Source: Pseudomonas entomophila
GTDB lineage: Bacteria > Pseudomonadota > Gammaproteobacteria > Pseudomonadales > Pseudomonadaceae
Assembly: GCF_013523165.1 (NCBI RefSeq)
Contig: NZ_JAAMQI010000008.1
Span: 1-64,000, forward strand
Length of the DNA: 64,000 nt
Direction: 5' to 3'
The notes beneath the pieces were generated by a model. It was not told where the DNA came from. It saw only the letters and a list, made by a program, of their open reading frames with translations, and made no database searches. Within the stretch, counting starts at the first letter, position 1. The number at the start of each line of letters is the position of its first letter. The position numbers and the translations under genes are program-made. Below are positions 1 to 8,283 of the stretch, one piece after another.

Positions 1-31
1 GTGCGGGGTTGCCCCAGGGGCAACCCCGCAC
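1..31 (-). terminator. Large hairpin downstream of gabT
   Basis: Bases 1-15 and 17-31 are perfect reverse complements around a single central base, a 15-bp GC-rich stem. It lies 30 bases beyond the gabT stop codon in the direction of gabT transcription, so it is probably the gabT terminator. The T-run that would confirm this falls outside the window. Such a perfect palindrome could also serve a converging gene to the left. Confidence 0.6.
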
Positions 32-60
32 CACGGCGGGTCGTTCACGTCGAGGTCACA

Positions 61-1341
61 TCACGCCAGTTCGGCGAAGCATTCCTCGATGATCGCCAGG
101 CCTTTGTCCAGCTGCTCGTCCGGTGCGGTCAACGGCACCAGGATACGCAGGACGTTGCCGTAGGTACCGCAGGACAGCAGGATCAGGCCCTTCTCGCGTG
201 CCTTGGCCACCACCTGGCTGACAGCAGCGGCGTTCGGGGTCAGCGAGCCTTTGGCATCGAAGACTTCGACCGCGATCATCGAACCCAGGCCACGCACGTC
301 ACCGATGATCGGGTGCTTGTCCTGGATCTGGCGCAGGCCGGCGATCAGGCGCTCGCCCACGGCCTTGCTGCGCTCGAGCAGGTTCTCTTCTTCGAACACT
401 TCGATCACGGCCAGGGCCGCGGCGCAGGCGATCGGGCTACCGGCATAGGTGCCGCCCAGGCCGCCTGGGGCGATGGCGTCCATGTACTCGGCCTTGCCGC
501 AGACACCGGCCAGGGGGAAGCCACCGGCGATGGATTTGGCGAAGGTGGTCAGGTCAGGCGTGACGCCCATCTGTTCCATGGCGAAGAAGGTCCCGGTACG
601 GCCAGCGCCGGTCTGGACTTCGTCGGCGATCAGCAGAATGCCGTGCTGGTCGCACAGGGCGCGCAGGCGCTGCATGAAGGCCTTCGGCGCGGTAATGAAG
701 CCGCCCTCGCCCTGCACCGGCTCGATGATGATGGCAGCGATGTCACGCGGCTCGGCATCGTTCTTGAAGATGCGCTCGATCGAGGCGATCGACTCGTCGA
801 TGCTGACGCCGTGCAGCTCGTTCGGGAACTGTGCACGGAACACGCCACCGGGCATCAGGCCCATGCCGGCCGAGTACGGCACGACCTTGCCGGTCAGGCC
901 CAGGGTCATCATGGTACGGCCATGGTAACCACCGGTGAAGGCGATCACGCCGGCACGGCCAGTGGCCGCACGGGCGATCTTGACGGCGTTCTCGACCGCT
1001 TCGGAGCCACTGGTGACCAGCAGGGTCTTCTTGGCGAAGTCGCCAGGTACCTTGGCGTTGATCTTCTCGCACAGCTCCACGTACGGCTCGTAGGCCAGGA
1101 CCTGGAAGCAGGTGTGGCTGACCTTGGTCAGCTGCTTCTGCACGGCGGCCACGACTTTCGGGTGCAGGTGACCGGTGTTCAGCACGGCGATGCCGCCGGC
1201 GAAGTCGATGAACTCGCGACCTTCGACGTCGATCACGGTCGCGTTCTCGGCGGTGTCGACGAAGATCGGGTGGATCTGGCCAACACCACGCGGGACGGCG
1301 TTGACACGGCGCTGCATCAAGGATTCGTTGGTCTTGCTCAT
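61..1341 (-). CDS. gabT: 4-aminobutyrate aminotransferase
   Basis: Cytosolic PLP-dependent class III aminotransferase, 426 residues, normal family length. It moves the amino group of GABA to 2-oxoglutarate, giving succinate semialdehyde and glutamate. Seen: the SGSEA phosphate-binding loop near 111-115, the cofactor-contacting Asp in IADEVQTG near 240, and the PLP lysine in TTFAKS near 269. The ATG at 1341 is preceded by GAGGG at good spacing and begins MSKTNES; upstream in-frame starts lack support. It lies downstream of gabD on the same strand, 182 bases apart with a terminator-like hairpin between. It can also take up the GABA made by guanidinobutyrase (gbuA) elsewhere in this window. Other omega-aminotransferase substrates cannot be excluded. 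Confidence 0.93.
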   Translation of the reverse strand: MSKTNESLMQRRVNAVPRGVGQIHPIFVDTAENATVIDVEGREFIDFAGGIAVLNTGHLHPKVVAAVQKQLTKVSHTCFQVLAYEPYVELCEKINAKVPGDFAKKTLLVTSGSEAVENAVKIARAATGRAGVIAFTGGYHGRTMMTLGLTGKVVPYSAGMGLMPGGVFRAQFPNELHGVSIDESIASIERIFKNDAEPRDIAAIIIEPVQGEGGFITAPKAFMQRLRALCDQHGILLIADEVQTGAGRTGTFFAMEQMGVTPDLTTFAKSIAGGFPLAGVCGKAEYMDAIAPGGLGGTYAGSPIACAAALAVIEVFEEENLLERSKAVGERLIAGLRQIQDKHPIIGDVRGLGSMIAVEVFDAKGSLTPNAAAVSQVVAKAREKGLILLSCGTYGNVLRILVPLTAPDEQLDKGLAIIEECFAELA

Positions 1342-1460
1342 AATGCCCTCATCGCGCCACAGCAACGTGGCGCCTACATTCGGGGGTGGCTGGTGTTCGA
1401 CTGCGGCAGCATGCGTTGATCGACTGCGGCAGGGCCCTGGCCACCAGGTACTGCGGGTAT

Positions 1461-1499
1461 GAAAAAAACCAGCGAGACGTCGCTCTCGCGCCTCGCTGG
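1461..1499 (-). terminator. Intrinsic terminator between gabD and gabT
   Basis: An 8-bp stem (1469-1476 with 1492-1499, CCAGCGAG/CTCGCTGG) is followed on the minus strand by seven Ts (complement of 1462-1468). It sits 25 bases after gabD and before gabT, so it would end or attenuate gabD transcripts before gabT. Confidence 0.7.
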
Positions 1500-1523
1500 C
1501 AGAGGTAAAGCCTTACACGTCGA

Positions 1524-2966
1524 TCAGATGCTCAGGCACAGGTACTTGATCTCGAGGTAGTCCTCGATCCCGTACTTGGAACCTTCGCGGCCCAGGCCCG
1601 AGGCCTTGATGCCACCGAACGGCGCGACTTCGTTGGAGATCAGGCCGGTGTTGATGCCGACCATGCCGTATTCCAGGGCCTCGGCGACGCGGAACACGCG
1701 GCTCATGTCGCGGGCGTAGAAGTACGAGGCCAGGCCGAACTCGGTGTCGTTGGACAGGGCGATGACTTCGGCTTCGTCCTGGAAGCGGAACAGCGGCGCC
1801 AGGGGGCCGAAAGTCTCTTCCTTGGCCACGGCCGCGGTCTTGGGCACGTCGACCAGGATGGTCGGCTCGAAGAAGTTGCCTTCGATCAGCTTGCCGCCGG
1901 ACAGCACCTTGGCACCCTTGGACACGGCGTCTTCGATGTGTTCCTGGACCTTGGCCACGGCCTTGTGGTCGATCAGCGGACCGGTGGTGGTGCCTTCTTC
2001 CAGACCGTTGCCGATCTTGAGCTTGGCGACCGCGACCTTGAGCTTCTCGGCGAAGGCGTCGTACACGCCGTCCTGCACGTAGATGCGGTTGGCGCAGACG
2101 CAGGTCTGGCCGTTGTTGCGGTACTTGGAGATGATCGCGCCTTCGACGGCCTTGTCCAGGTCAGCGTCGTCGAACACGATGAACGGCGCGTTGCCGCCCA
2201 GCTCCAGGGAGACCTTCTTGATGTCCTTGGCGCATTCCTGCATCAGCTGGCGACCGATTTCGGTCGAGCCGGTGAAGGACAGCTTGCGCACCAGCGGGTT
2301 GGAGGTCAGCTCGCCGCCGACTTCGCCAGCACTGCCGGTGACCACGCTCAGCACGCCCGCCGGGATGCCGGCACGGGTGGCCAGCTCGGCCAGGGCCAGG
2401 GCCGAATACGGGGTCTGCGACGCAGGCTTGAGTACCATGGTGCAGCCAGCGGCCAGGGCCGGGCCGGCCTTGCGGGTGATCATCGCCGCCGGGAAGTTCC
2501 ACGGGGTGATGGCCGCGGTGACGCCGATCGGCTGCTTGATGACGATCAGGCGCTTGTCCGCCTGGTGGCCCGGGATGGTGTCGCCGTAGACGCGCTTGGC
2601 TTCTTCGGCGAACCACTCGATGAACGAGGCCGCGTAGGCGATCTCCCCCTTGGCTTCGGCCAGGGGCTTGCCCTGCTCGGTGGTCATCAGGCGGGCCAGG
2701 TCGTCCTGGTGCTCGATCATCAGTTCGAACCAGCGACGCAGCTTGGCCGAACGCTCCTTGGCGGTCAGCGCGCGCCAGGCCGGCAGGGCCTTGTCGGCCG
2801 CTTCGATGGCGCGGCGGGTTTCCGCGGTGCCCATCTTCGGCACGCTGCCGATGACCTCACCGGTGGCCGGGTTGGTCACCTGGATGGACTGGCCGTTGTC
2901 CGCGTCCAGCCATTCACCGTTGATGAAGGCTTGCTGGCGGAACAACTGAGCGTCTTTGAGCTGCAT
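1524..2966 (-). CDS. gabD: NADP-dependent succinate-semialdehyde dehydrogenase
   Basis: Oxidises succinate semialdehyde to succinate, the second step of GABA use. Typical 480-residue aldehyde dehydrogenase: TPWNFP in the cofactor cleft (154-159), FTGSTEIG (231-238), general base Glu255 in LELGG, and nucleophile Cys289 in GQTCV followed by a second Cys. The ATG at 2966 is chosen because AAGGAAG lies just upstream and the product begins MQLKDAQLF; the longer frame to 3086 adds no conserved sequence. Transcribed leftwards ahead of gabT from a candidate promoter at 3110-3138. The Cys-Val-Cys pair fits GabD-type enzymes. Confidence 0.93.
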   Translation of the reverse strand: MQLKDAQLFRQQAFINGEWLDADNGQSIQVTNPATGEVIGSVPKMGTAETRRAIEAADKALPAWRALTAKERSAKLRRWFELMIEHQDDLARLMTTEQGKPLAEAKGEIAYAASFIEWFAEEAKRVYGDTIPGHQADKRLIVIKQPIGVTAAITPWNFPAAMITRKAGPALAAGCTMVLKPASQTPYSALALAELATRAGIPAGVLSVVTGSAGEVGGELTSNPLVRKLSFTGSTEIGRQLMQECAKDIKKVSLELGGNAPFIVFDDADLDKAVEGAIISKYRNNGQTCVCANRIYVQDGVYDAFAEKLKVAVAKLKIGNGLEEGTTTGPLIDHKAVAKVQEHIEDAVSKGAKVLSGGKLIEGNFFEPTILVDVPKTAAVAKEETFGPLAPLFRFQDEAEVIALSNDTEFGLASYFYARDMSRVFRVAEALEYGMVGINTGLISNEVAPFGGIKASGLGREGSKYGIEDYLEIKYLCLSI

Positions 2967-3090
2967 GTCGGCTTCCTTTAACAGCGCCGTGCGCGCACGG
3001 AGCGAATGGTCGAGGGTGGGAAAACGCCCCGCAGGGCGGTCTTCAGCATCGTGCCGTGCACGGCCAGCGAGGTCGGTGCACGGCATCAGG

Positions 3091-3138
3091 CGTTTGATAT
3101 CTCAAACGAATCCTAAGGGTCCGTTGGGTGGAGAACAA
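3091..3138 (-). promoter_or_regulatory. gabD promoter with overlapping palindromic operator
   Basis: On the minus strand TTGTTC (complement of 3133-3138) and TAGGAT (complement of 3110-3115) are separated by 17 bases, a reasonable sigma-70 promoter. Just downstream, around the expected start site, is an inverted repeat of 7-bp arms (3091-3097 CGTTTGA and 3102-3108 TCAAACG, spacer TATC). The position suits a repressor of gabDT. The cognate regulator is not in the window. Confidence 0.5.
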
Positions 3139-3149
3139 TAGCCTGTTCG

Positions 3150-3180
3150 AAAAAAAGAACGAACGGCAGCGCCCCCTGCC
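3150..3180 (-). terminator. Probable argA terminator
   Basis: Just past the argA stop on the minus strand are a short stem (3165-3169 with 3176-3180, GGCAG/CTGCC) and then a run of T (complement of 3150-3156). The stem is short and the T-run is offset, so confidence is moderate. Confidence 0.4.
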
Positions 3181-3183
3181 CAG

Positions 3184-4482
3184 TCAGAGTGACTTTTCGA
3201 AGATTTTCGAGTTGCGCTGGTAGTTGTACAGCGAGGCCCGCGCCGCCGGCAGGCGCTCGACCTCGCTGGGGGCAAAGCCACGCTCGCGGAACCAGTGCGC
3301 GGTGCGCGTGGTGAGCACGAACAGGGTCTTGAGCCCCCTCTGGCGTGCCCGGGCCTCGATGCGCTCGAGCAGCTCGTCCCCGCGGCCGCCATGGCGGTAC
3401 TCGGGGTTGACCGCCAGGCAGGCCAGTTCACCGCACTCGGAATCGGCGATCGGGTACAGGGCAGCGCAGGCGATGATCATGCCGTCACGCTCCACCACGC
3501 TGAACTGTTCGATCTCGCGCTCGAGCACCTCGCGCGAACGCCGTACCAGAATGCCCTGCGCCTCCAGGGGCGTGATCAGGTCGAGCAGGCCGCCGACGTC
3601 TTCGATGGAGGCTTCGCGCACGATCTCGAACTGCTCCTGGGCGACCAGGGTGCCGCCGCCGTCACGGGTGAACAGCTCGGTCAGCAGCGCGCCATTCTCG
3701 GCGTAGCTGACGATATGGCTGCGCGTCACGCCGCCCTTGCACGCCTCGGCGGCAGCATCCAGCAATTCGCCCTGGTAATCGCTGCCCAGTCGCTCCAGGT
3801 GCGCAGGCACCTGCTGGGGACGGATCTCGCGCACCAGGTGGCCCTGGGCATCGAGCAGCCCGGACTCGGCCCCGAACAGCAGCAGCTTGTCGGCATTCAG
3901 CTCGATGGCGGCGCGCGTGGCGACGTCCTCGCAGGCCAGGTTGAAGATCTCGCCGGTCGGCGAATAGCCCAGCGGCGACAGCAGCACGATGGAGCGTTCG
4001 TCGAGCAGGCGGCTGATGCCCTTGCGGTCGACGCGGCGCACTTCGCCGGTGTGGTGGTAGTCGACGCCTTCGAGCACGCCGATCGGCCGGGCCGTGACCA
4101 GATTGCCGGTCGCCACGCGCAGCCGCGCGCCCTGCATGGGCGAGGACGCCATGTCCATCGACAGGCGCGCCTCGATGGCGATGCGCAGATGGCCCACCGC
4201 ATCGATCACGCAGTCCAGCGTGGCGGCGTCGGTGATGCGCAGGCCATGGTGGTAGCGGGGTACCAGGCCACGTGCGGCCAGGCGGGTTTCGATCTGCGGG
4301 CGCGAGCCGTGCACCAGCACCAGGCGTACACCCAGGCTGTGCAGCAGCACCAGGTCGTGGACGATGTTGCCGAAGTTAGGATGATCGACACCATCGCCCG
4401 GCAGCATCACGACGAAGGTACAGTCGCGGTGGGCATTGATGTAGGGGGAAGCATGACGCAACCAGTTGACGTATTCGGGCAT
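3184..4482 (-). CDS. argA: N-acetylglutamate synthase
   Basis: First step of arginine synthesis: acetyl-CoA plus glutamate gives N-acetylglutamate. The 432-residue protein has the ArgA two-domain layout: an N-terminal amino-acid-kinase-like fold that binds arginine for feedback inhibition (about 1-290) and a C-terminal GNAT acetyltransferase (about 300-432) with the HGGRGDELL acetyl-CoA loop. The ATG at 4482 gives the MPEYVNWLRHASPYIN start familiar from pseudomonads; a start at 4527 would add 15 unconserved residues. It follows argE on the same strand with a 119-base gap and no obvious terminator, so the two may be cotranscribed. Confidence 0.95.
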   Translation of the reverse strand: MPEYVNWLRHASPYINAHRDCTFVVMLPGDGVDHPNFGNIVHDLVLLHSLGVRLVLVHGSRPQIETRLAARGLVPRYHHGLRITDAATLDCVIDAVGHLRIAIEARLSMDMASSPMQGARLRVATGNLVTARPIGVLEGVDYHHTGEVRRVDRKGISRLLDERSIVLLSPLGYSPTGEIFNLACEDVATRAAIELNADKLLLFGAESGLLDAQGHLVREIRPQQVPAHLERLGSDYQGELLDAAAEACKGGVTRSHIVSYAENGALLTELFTRDGGGTLVAQEQFEIVREASIEDVGGLLDLITPLEAQGILVRRSREVLEREIEQFSVVERDGMIIACAALYPIADSECGELACLAVNPEYRHGGRGDELLERIEARARQRGLKTLFVLTTRTAHWFRERGFAPSEVERLPAARASLYNYQRNSKIFEKSL

Positions 4483-4601
4483 GACAAGGCCTGTGGCAAA
4501 GGGGGAAGGAATGGGCGACGCGTGCACAGGAACGTCATCGTCGAAACAGGTCAGGCATCACGCGCGGTCTCCTCGAAAACATGGACGATTGAAGCAGGCG
4601 G

Positions 4602-5744
4602 TCAATTCAGGCAGTAGTGCTGGATCAGCTCACGCAGTAGACGCACGGTCGGCTCGATGCGTGACACCTCCAGGTACTCGCCCGGCTGATGGGCACAGGC
4701 GATGTCGCCCGGCCCCAGCACCAGGGTCTGGCAGCCCAGCGCCTGCAGGTACGGCGCTTCGGTGCCGAAGGCCACGGCTTCGGCGCGGTGCCCGGTCAGC
4801 CGCTCGGCCAGCAGCACCAGCTCGCTGTCGGCCGACTGCTCGAACGGCGGCACCTCGGGGAACAGCGGTGCGTAGTCGATGCGCACGTCGTGGCGCTCGG
4901 CCAGCGGTGCCAGCTTGGCCCGGATCGCCGCGCGCAGCGGCTCCGGGTCCATGCCCGGCAAGGGGCGCAGGTCGAACTCCAGGGCGCATTGGCCGCAGAT
5001 CCGGTTGGGGTTGTCGCCGCCGTGGATGCAGCCGAAGTTCAGGGTCGGGGTCGGCACGGTGAACTGGGGGTTGCGGTAGGTCTTCTGCCACTCACGGCGC
5101 AGGTCCATCATCTCGCCCATCACCGCATGCATGGCTTCCATGGCGCTGCGGCCCAGGCTCGGGTCGGACGAATGGCCGCTGCGGCCCAGGATGTCGATGC
5201 GGTCCATCATGATGCCCTTGTGCAGGCGTACCGGGCGCAACCCGGTCGGCTCGCCGATCACGGCGGCACGGCCCAGCGGCTGCCCGGCGTCGGCCAGGGC
5301 GCGGGCACCGGACATCGAGCTTTCCTCGTCGCACGTGGCCAGGATCAGCAGCGGCTGCTTGAAGTCGTGTTCGAGCAGCGGTCGCACCGCTTCGATCACC
5401 AGGGCGAAGAAGCCCTTCATGTCGCAGCTGCCCAGGCCGACCCAGCGTCCGTCGATCTCCTCGAGCTTCAACGGGTCGCTCTGCCACAGCTGTTCGTCGA
5501 ACGGCACGGTGTCGCTGTGCCCGGCCAGTACCAACCCGCCCGGGCCGGTGCCGCGACTGGCCAGCAGGTTGAACTTGCCCGGGCTGACGGTCTGGATCTC
5601 GCAGACGAACCCCAGGTCGCCCAGCCAGCCGGCCAGCAGGTCGATCACCTGGGCGTTGGACTGGTCCAGGCTGGCCTGGGTGCAACTGACCGAGGGCGCG
5701 GCGATCAGGGCGGCGAACTGGTCTTTGAGCGTCGGCAGGGGCAT
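4602..5744 (-). CDS. argE: Acetylornithine deacetylase
   Basis: Zinc metallohydrolase of the M20 family that removes acetyl from N-acetylornithine to give ornithine. 380 residues, usual length. Metal and catalytic residues are visible: His76 and Asp78 in GHSDTVP, Asp108 in GSCDMKG, and the Glu pair 140-141 in TCDEESS. The ATG at 5744 has a strong GAGGAG upstream; the frame continues to 5870 without good evidence. Divergent from the CYTH/CHAD gene. Pseudomonads also have an ArgJ route, so argE can be partly redundant. Confidence 0.92.
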   Translation of the reverse strand: MPLPTLKDQFAALIAAPSVSCTQASLDQSNAQVIDLLAGWLGDLGFVCEIQTVSPGKFNLLASRGTGPGGLVLAGHSDTVPFDEQLWQSDPLKLEEIDGRWVGLGSCDMKGFFALVIEAVRPLLEHDFKQPLLILATCDEESSMSGARALADAGQPLGRAAVIGEPTGLRPVRLHKGIMMDRIDILGRSGHSSDPSLGRSAMEAMHAVMGEMMDLRREWQKTYRNPQFTVPTPTLNFGCIHGGDNPNRICGQCALEFDLRPLPGMDPEPLRAAIRAKLAPLAERHDVRIDYAPLFPEVPPFEQSADSELVLLAERLTGHRAEAVAFGTEAPYLQALGCQTLVLGPGDIACAHQPGEYLEVSRIEPTVRLLRELIQHYCLN

Positions 5745-5910
5745 GCGCGTTCTCCTCGGGTCGGCCCCCATCATAGGACCATCCGGCACTGGGAATAAAC
5801 CGTCAAAGGCCGACTGCTGTACACTCGTCGAGTCTGCCGAGGCGCTTTTGCCTGCACGAATGCCCGGCAAATTATGTAGGCACCCACCCCTGAGCCTGGA
5901 TCACCCCGCG

Positions 5911-7275
5911 ATGCACAAAGAAACCGAACTCAAACTGCGCGCCAGCCGCGAGACCCTCGACGCCCTGCGCGAGCACCCCCTGCTGAAGAAGCGCAACAAG
6001 TCCGGCTGGCAGACGCGCGAACTGCTCAACCAGTATTTCGACACGCCGGAGCGCGACCTCGCAGCGGCCAAGGTCGCCCTGCGCCTGCGTCGCGATGGCG
6101 ACGCCATCATCCAGACGCTCAAGTGCCGTGGCCAGAGCGTGGCCGGCCTGTCCGAGCGCAACGAGTACGAATGGCCGCTGGAGAAGGTCAAGCTCGACCT
6201 GAAGAAGCTCGACGACAGTTGCTGGCCCGAGGCCCTGCGCGAGCTGGACAAGAAGCGCATCAAGCCCTTGTTCACCACCGATTTCACCCGCGAGGTCGCG
6301 GAGATCGCCTGGGGCCGTGGCAAAAGCAAGGTGGTCATCGAAGCCGCGCTCGACCAGGGCTTCGTGATCGTCGGCAAGCACAAGGAAGCGATCAGCGAGC
6401 TGGAGCTGGAATTGCGCGAAGGCGCACCAGAGGCGCTGCTCGAGCTGGCCGCCGAACTGGCCGCCAGCCTGCCGCTGATGCCTTGCGACATCAGCAAGGC
6501 CGAGCGCGGCTATCGCCTGCTCGACCCCGACCACCACACGCTGCACCTGCCGGACAGCGAGCTGGACGTCGAAATGACCCTGGACGACGCCTTCGCCGCG
6601 CTGGCCTGGCAACGGCTGGGCAGCAGCCAGCGCCTGGCCGAGCAGTACCGCCACACCGGCCACTGGCGCCTGTTGCAGGACTGGGTCGACTGCCTGGGCG
6701 AGCTGCGGGCCCTGGTCACGACCCTGGGCCAGGCCGCGCCTCGCGTCACCACGAACGCCCTGCGCACCAGCCTCGACGCGCTGCTCGAAGACTGGCGCCC
6801 CCTGGTGCTGGCCGGCAACGACGACGAAGACGTGCGCCGCGCCGCGCCCGAGCAATTCGCCGACGAGCTGCTCGAAACGCGCTGGGGCCAGTTCTCCCTG
6901 GACACCGCGCGCTGGCTGTCGGCACGCGCCTGGACCGTAGGTCGCAACAACCGTGGCGAGCGCCAGGGCCGGGCGCAACTGGGCAACTGGCTGGCGCATC
7001 AGCTGGGCGCCGAGGCGCGCGACCTGCAGCTGCCGCGCTACAACCAGCAGCCGGAGGACCTGGCCGAGCAGCTGCCGCGCATCGAACGCCTGCTGGCTTG
7101 GCTGCACCATGCCCGCCAGGTGCTCGAGGTGCCGCAGGTGGACCGCCTGTACGGCGACCTGGTCAAGCTGCACCAGCTGGCCAACCAGCCGCTGGGCGAA
7201 GAGGTCCTGGCCGCGCGTGTCGAACTGACCCACGTGATCAACCAGAGCCGTGCCTGGAAGCAGCTGGTCGGTTAA
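5911..7275 (+). CDS. CYTH/CHAD-domain inorganic triphosphatase
   Basis: Two domains. The N-terminal CYTH domain (about 1-200) starts with the hallmark ExExK motif (Glu4, Glu6, Lys8) and charged strands that form a triphosphate tunnel. The C-terminal helical CHAD domain (about 215-450) is rich in His/Arg and is thought to bind polyphosphate. Proteins with this layout, such as YgiF, hydrolyse tripolyphosphate. The ATG at 5911 is fixed by the CYTH motif, which must lie at the N-terminus; the long open frame upstream from 5131 is antisense to argE and rejected. The ribosome site is weak. The stop codon overlaps that of the convergent Lrp-type gene. The physiological substrate is uncertain. Confidence 0.85.
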   Translation: MHKETELKLRASRETLDALREHPLLKKRNKSGWQTRELLNQYFDTPERDLAAAKVALRLRRDGDAIIQTLKCRGQSVAGLSERNEYEWPLEKVKLDLKKLDDSCWPEALRELDKKRIKPLFTTDFTREVAEIAWGRGKSKVVIEAALDQGFVIVGKHKEAISELELELREGAPEALLELAAELAASLPLMPCDISKAERGYRLLDPDHHTLHLPDSELDVEMTLDDAFAALAWQRLGSSQRLAEQYRHTGHWRLLQDWVDCLGELRALVTTLGQAAPRVTTNALRTSLDALLEDWRPLVLAGNDDEDVRRAAPEQFADELLETRWGQFSLDTARWLSARAWTVGRNNRGERQGRAQLGNWLAHQLGAEARDLQLPRYNQQPEDLAEQLPRIERLLAWLHHARQVLEVPQVDRLYGDLVKLHQLANQPLGEEVLAARVELTHVINQSRAWKQLVG

Positions 7276-7748
7276 GCCCTGTCCGTCAAGGGCAGGCAGG
7301 TCGTGGACTTGATCTCGGACAAGGCCACGATCGAATTGACCTCCTGGATCCCCGGAACATTCGACAGCTTTTCGAAGAAGAAACGCTCGTAGGCTTCGAT
7401 GTCCGGGGTGACGATCCGCAACATGAAGTCCACCGCCCCCATCAGCACGTGACACTCCAGCACTTCAGGGAAGCCGCGAATCGCCTCGGTGAACTCGGCG
7501 AAGTTGGAGCGTCCGTGGGCGTTGAGCTTGACCTCGGCGAAGATCTGCGTGTTCAGGCCGACCTTCTTTCGATCCAGCAAAGTCACCTGGCCACGGATCA
7601 CGCCCTCTTCCTTCAAGCGTTGCACCCGACGCCAGCAGGGTGACTGCGACAGCCCCACCCGCTCGGCGAGCTGCGCGCTGGACAGCGAGGCGTCTTCCTG
7701 CAGCAACGCCAGGATGCGGCGGTCGTAGGCGTCCAGTTCGTTGTGCAT
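7272..7748 (-). CDS. Lrp/AsnC-family transcriptional regulator
   Basis: 158 residues: N-terminal winged HTH (about 5-60, LDAYDRRILALLQ, then SQSPCWRRVQRL as recognition helix) and a C-terminal RAM/ligand-binding domain (about 70-150) with the GAVDFMLRI strand. Members sense amino acids and form octamers. The ATG at 7748 gives the normal length. It is divergent from a small ACT-like gene 127 bases away, a common arrangement for a local regulator and its target. It is not close enough to Lrp, BkdR or DadR to name. Ligand unknown. Confidence 0.85.
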   Translation of the reverse strand: MHNELDAYDRRILALLQEDASLSSAQLAERVGLSQSPCWRRVQRLKEEGVIRGQVTLLDRKKVGLNTQIFAEVKLNAHGRSNFAEFTEAIRGFPEVLECHVLMGAVDFMLRIVTPDIEAYERFFFEKLSNVPGIQEVNSIVALSEIKSTTCLPLTDRA

Positions 7749-7875
7749 GATGGTTTCCCAAAGTGGCAGATTGGCGACCAGTATCATGCGTCGATGGCTG
7801 CTTTTCGAGTGTCATGAGCGAAACATTGCCAAATCCGGCATGCGAAAATGCGTCATCTGTCACGGAGCGCCTGCC

Positions 7876-8190
7876 ATGCCCAACCCCGAACGCCTCGTCA
7901 CCCCTGACGCTTTCGATGCCCACCCTGCCCCGGCGCACGTGCGCTACTGGCTCAGCGCCGAGGCCGAGGCCGACAGTGTCTGTCGTGTGCTCAACCTGTT
8001 CGCCCTGCAATCGCTGATGCCCCACGAGGTGTACGTGCGTCAGCGTGGCGACCTGCTGGACATGGAAATCGCCGTGAGCGGCCTGGCCGCCCCACGGGCG
8101 CAATTGATCGCCCGCAAGATCCGCAACCTGGTCTGTGTCGAGGACGCCAGCGTGCGTTGTCAGCCGCTGCTGAGCGAAGCCTGCGGCTGA
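7876..8190 (+). CDS. Small conserved protein, possibly ACT-like
   Basis: 104 residues, starting at the ATG at 7876; the frame is open further upstream but crosses the Lrp promoter region. The central part (VRYWLSAEAEADSVCRVLN, then YVRQRGDLLDMEI) has the beta-alpha-beta pattern and length of a stand-alone ACT-like domain, without a catalytic motif. Divergent from the Lrp-type regulator, which suggests regulation by it or a shared amino-acid theme. The ACT assignment is only a pattern judgement; the function is not known. Confidence 0.6.
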   Translation: MPNPERLVTPDAFDAHPAPAHVRYWLSAEAEADSVCRVLNLFALQSLMPHEVYVRQRGDLLDMEIAVSGLAAPRAQLIARKIRNLVCVEDASVRCQPLLSEACG

Positions 8191-8283
8191 GGCGCAAGAC
8201 GCGGTAACGATTGCGCCGTCCCGGAGACGCCCTGAACCGCTAGCCTTGCCAAGGTCGACGATGACTTGGCAAGGACGCCCCTC

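Noticed and set aside
1..1419. 472-codon open frame on the plus strand over gabT
   Set aside because: It is antisense to gabT, has no ribosome site and its composition (runs of Gly, Gln, His, Asp) is that of a GC-rich shadow frame.
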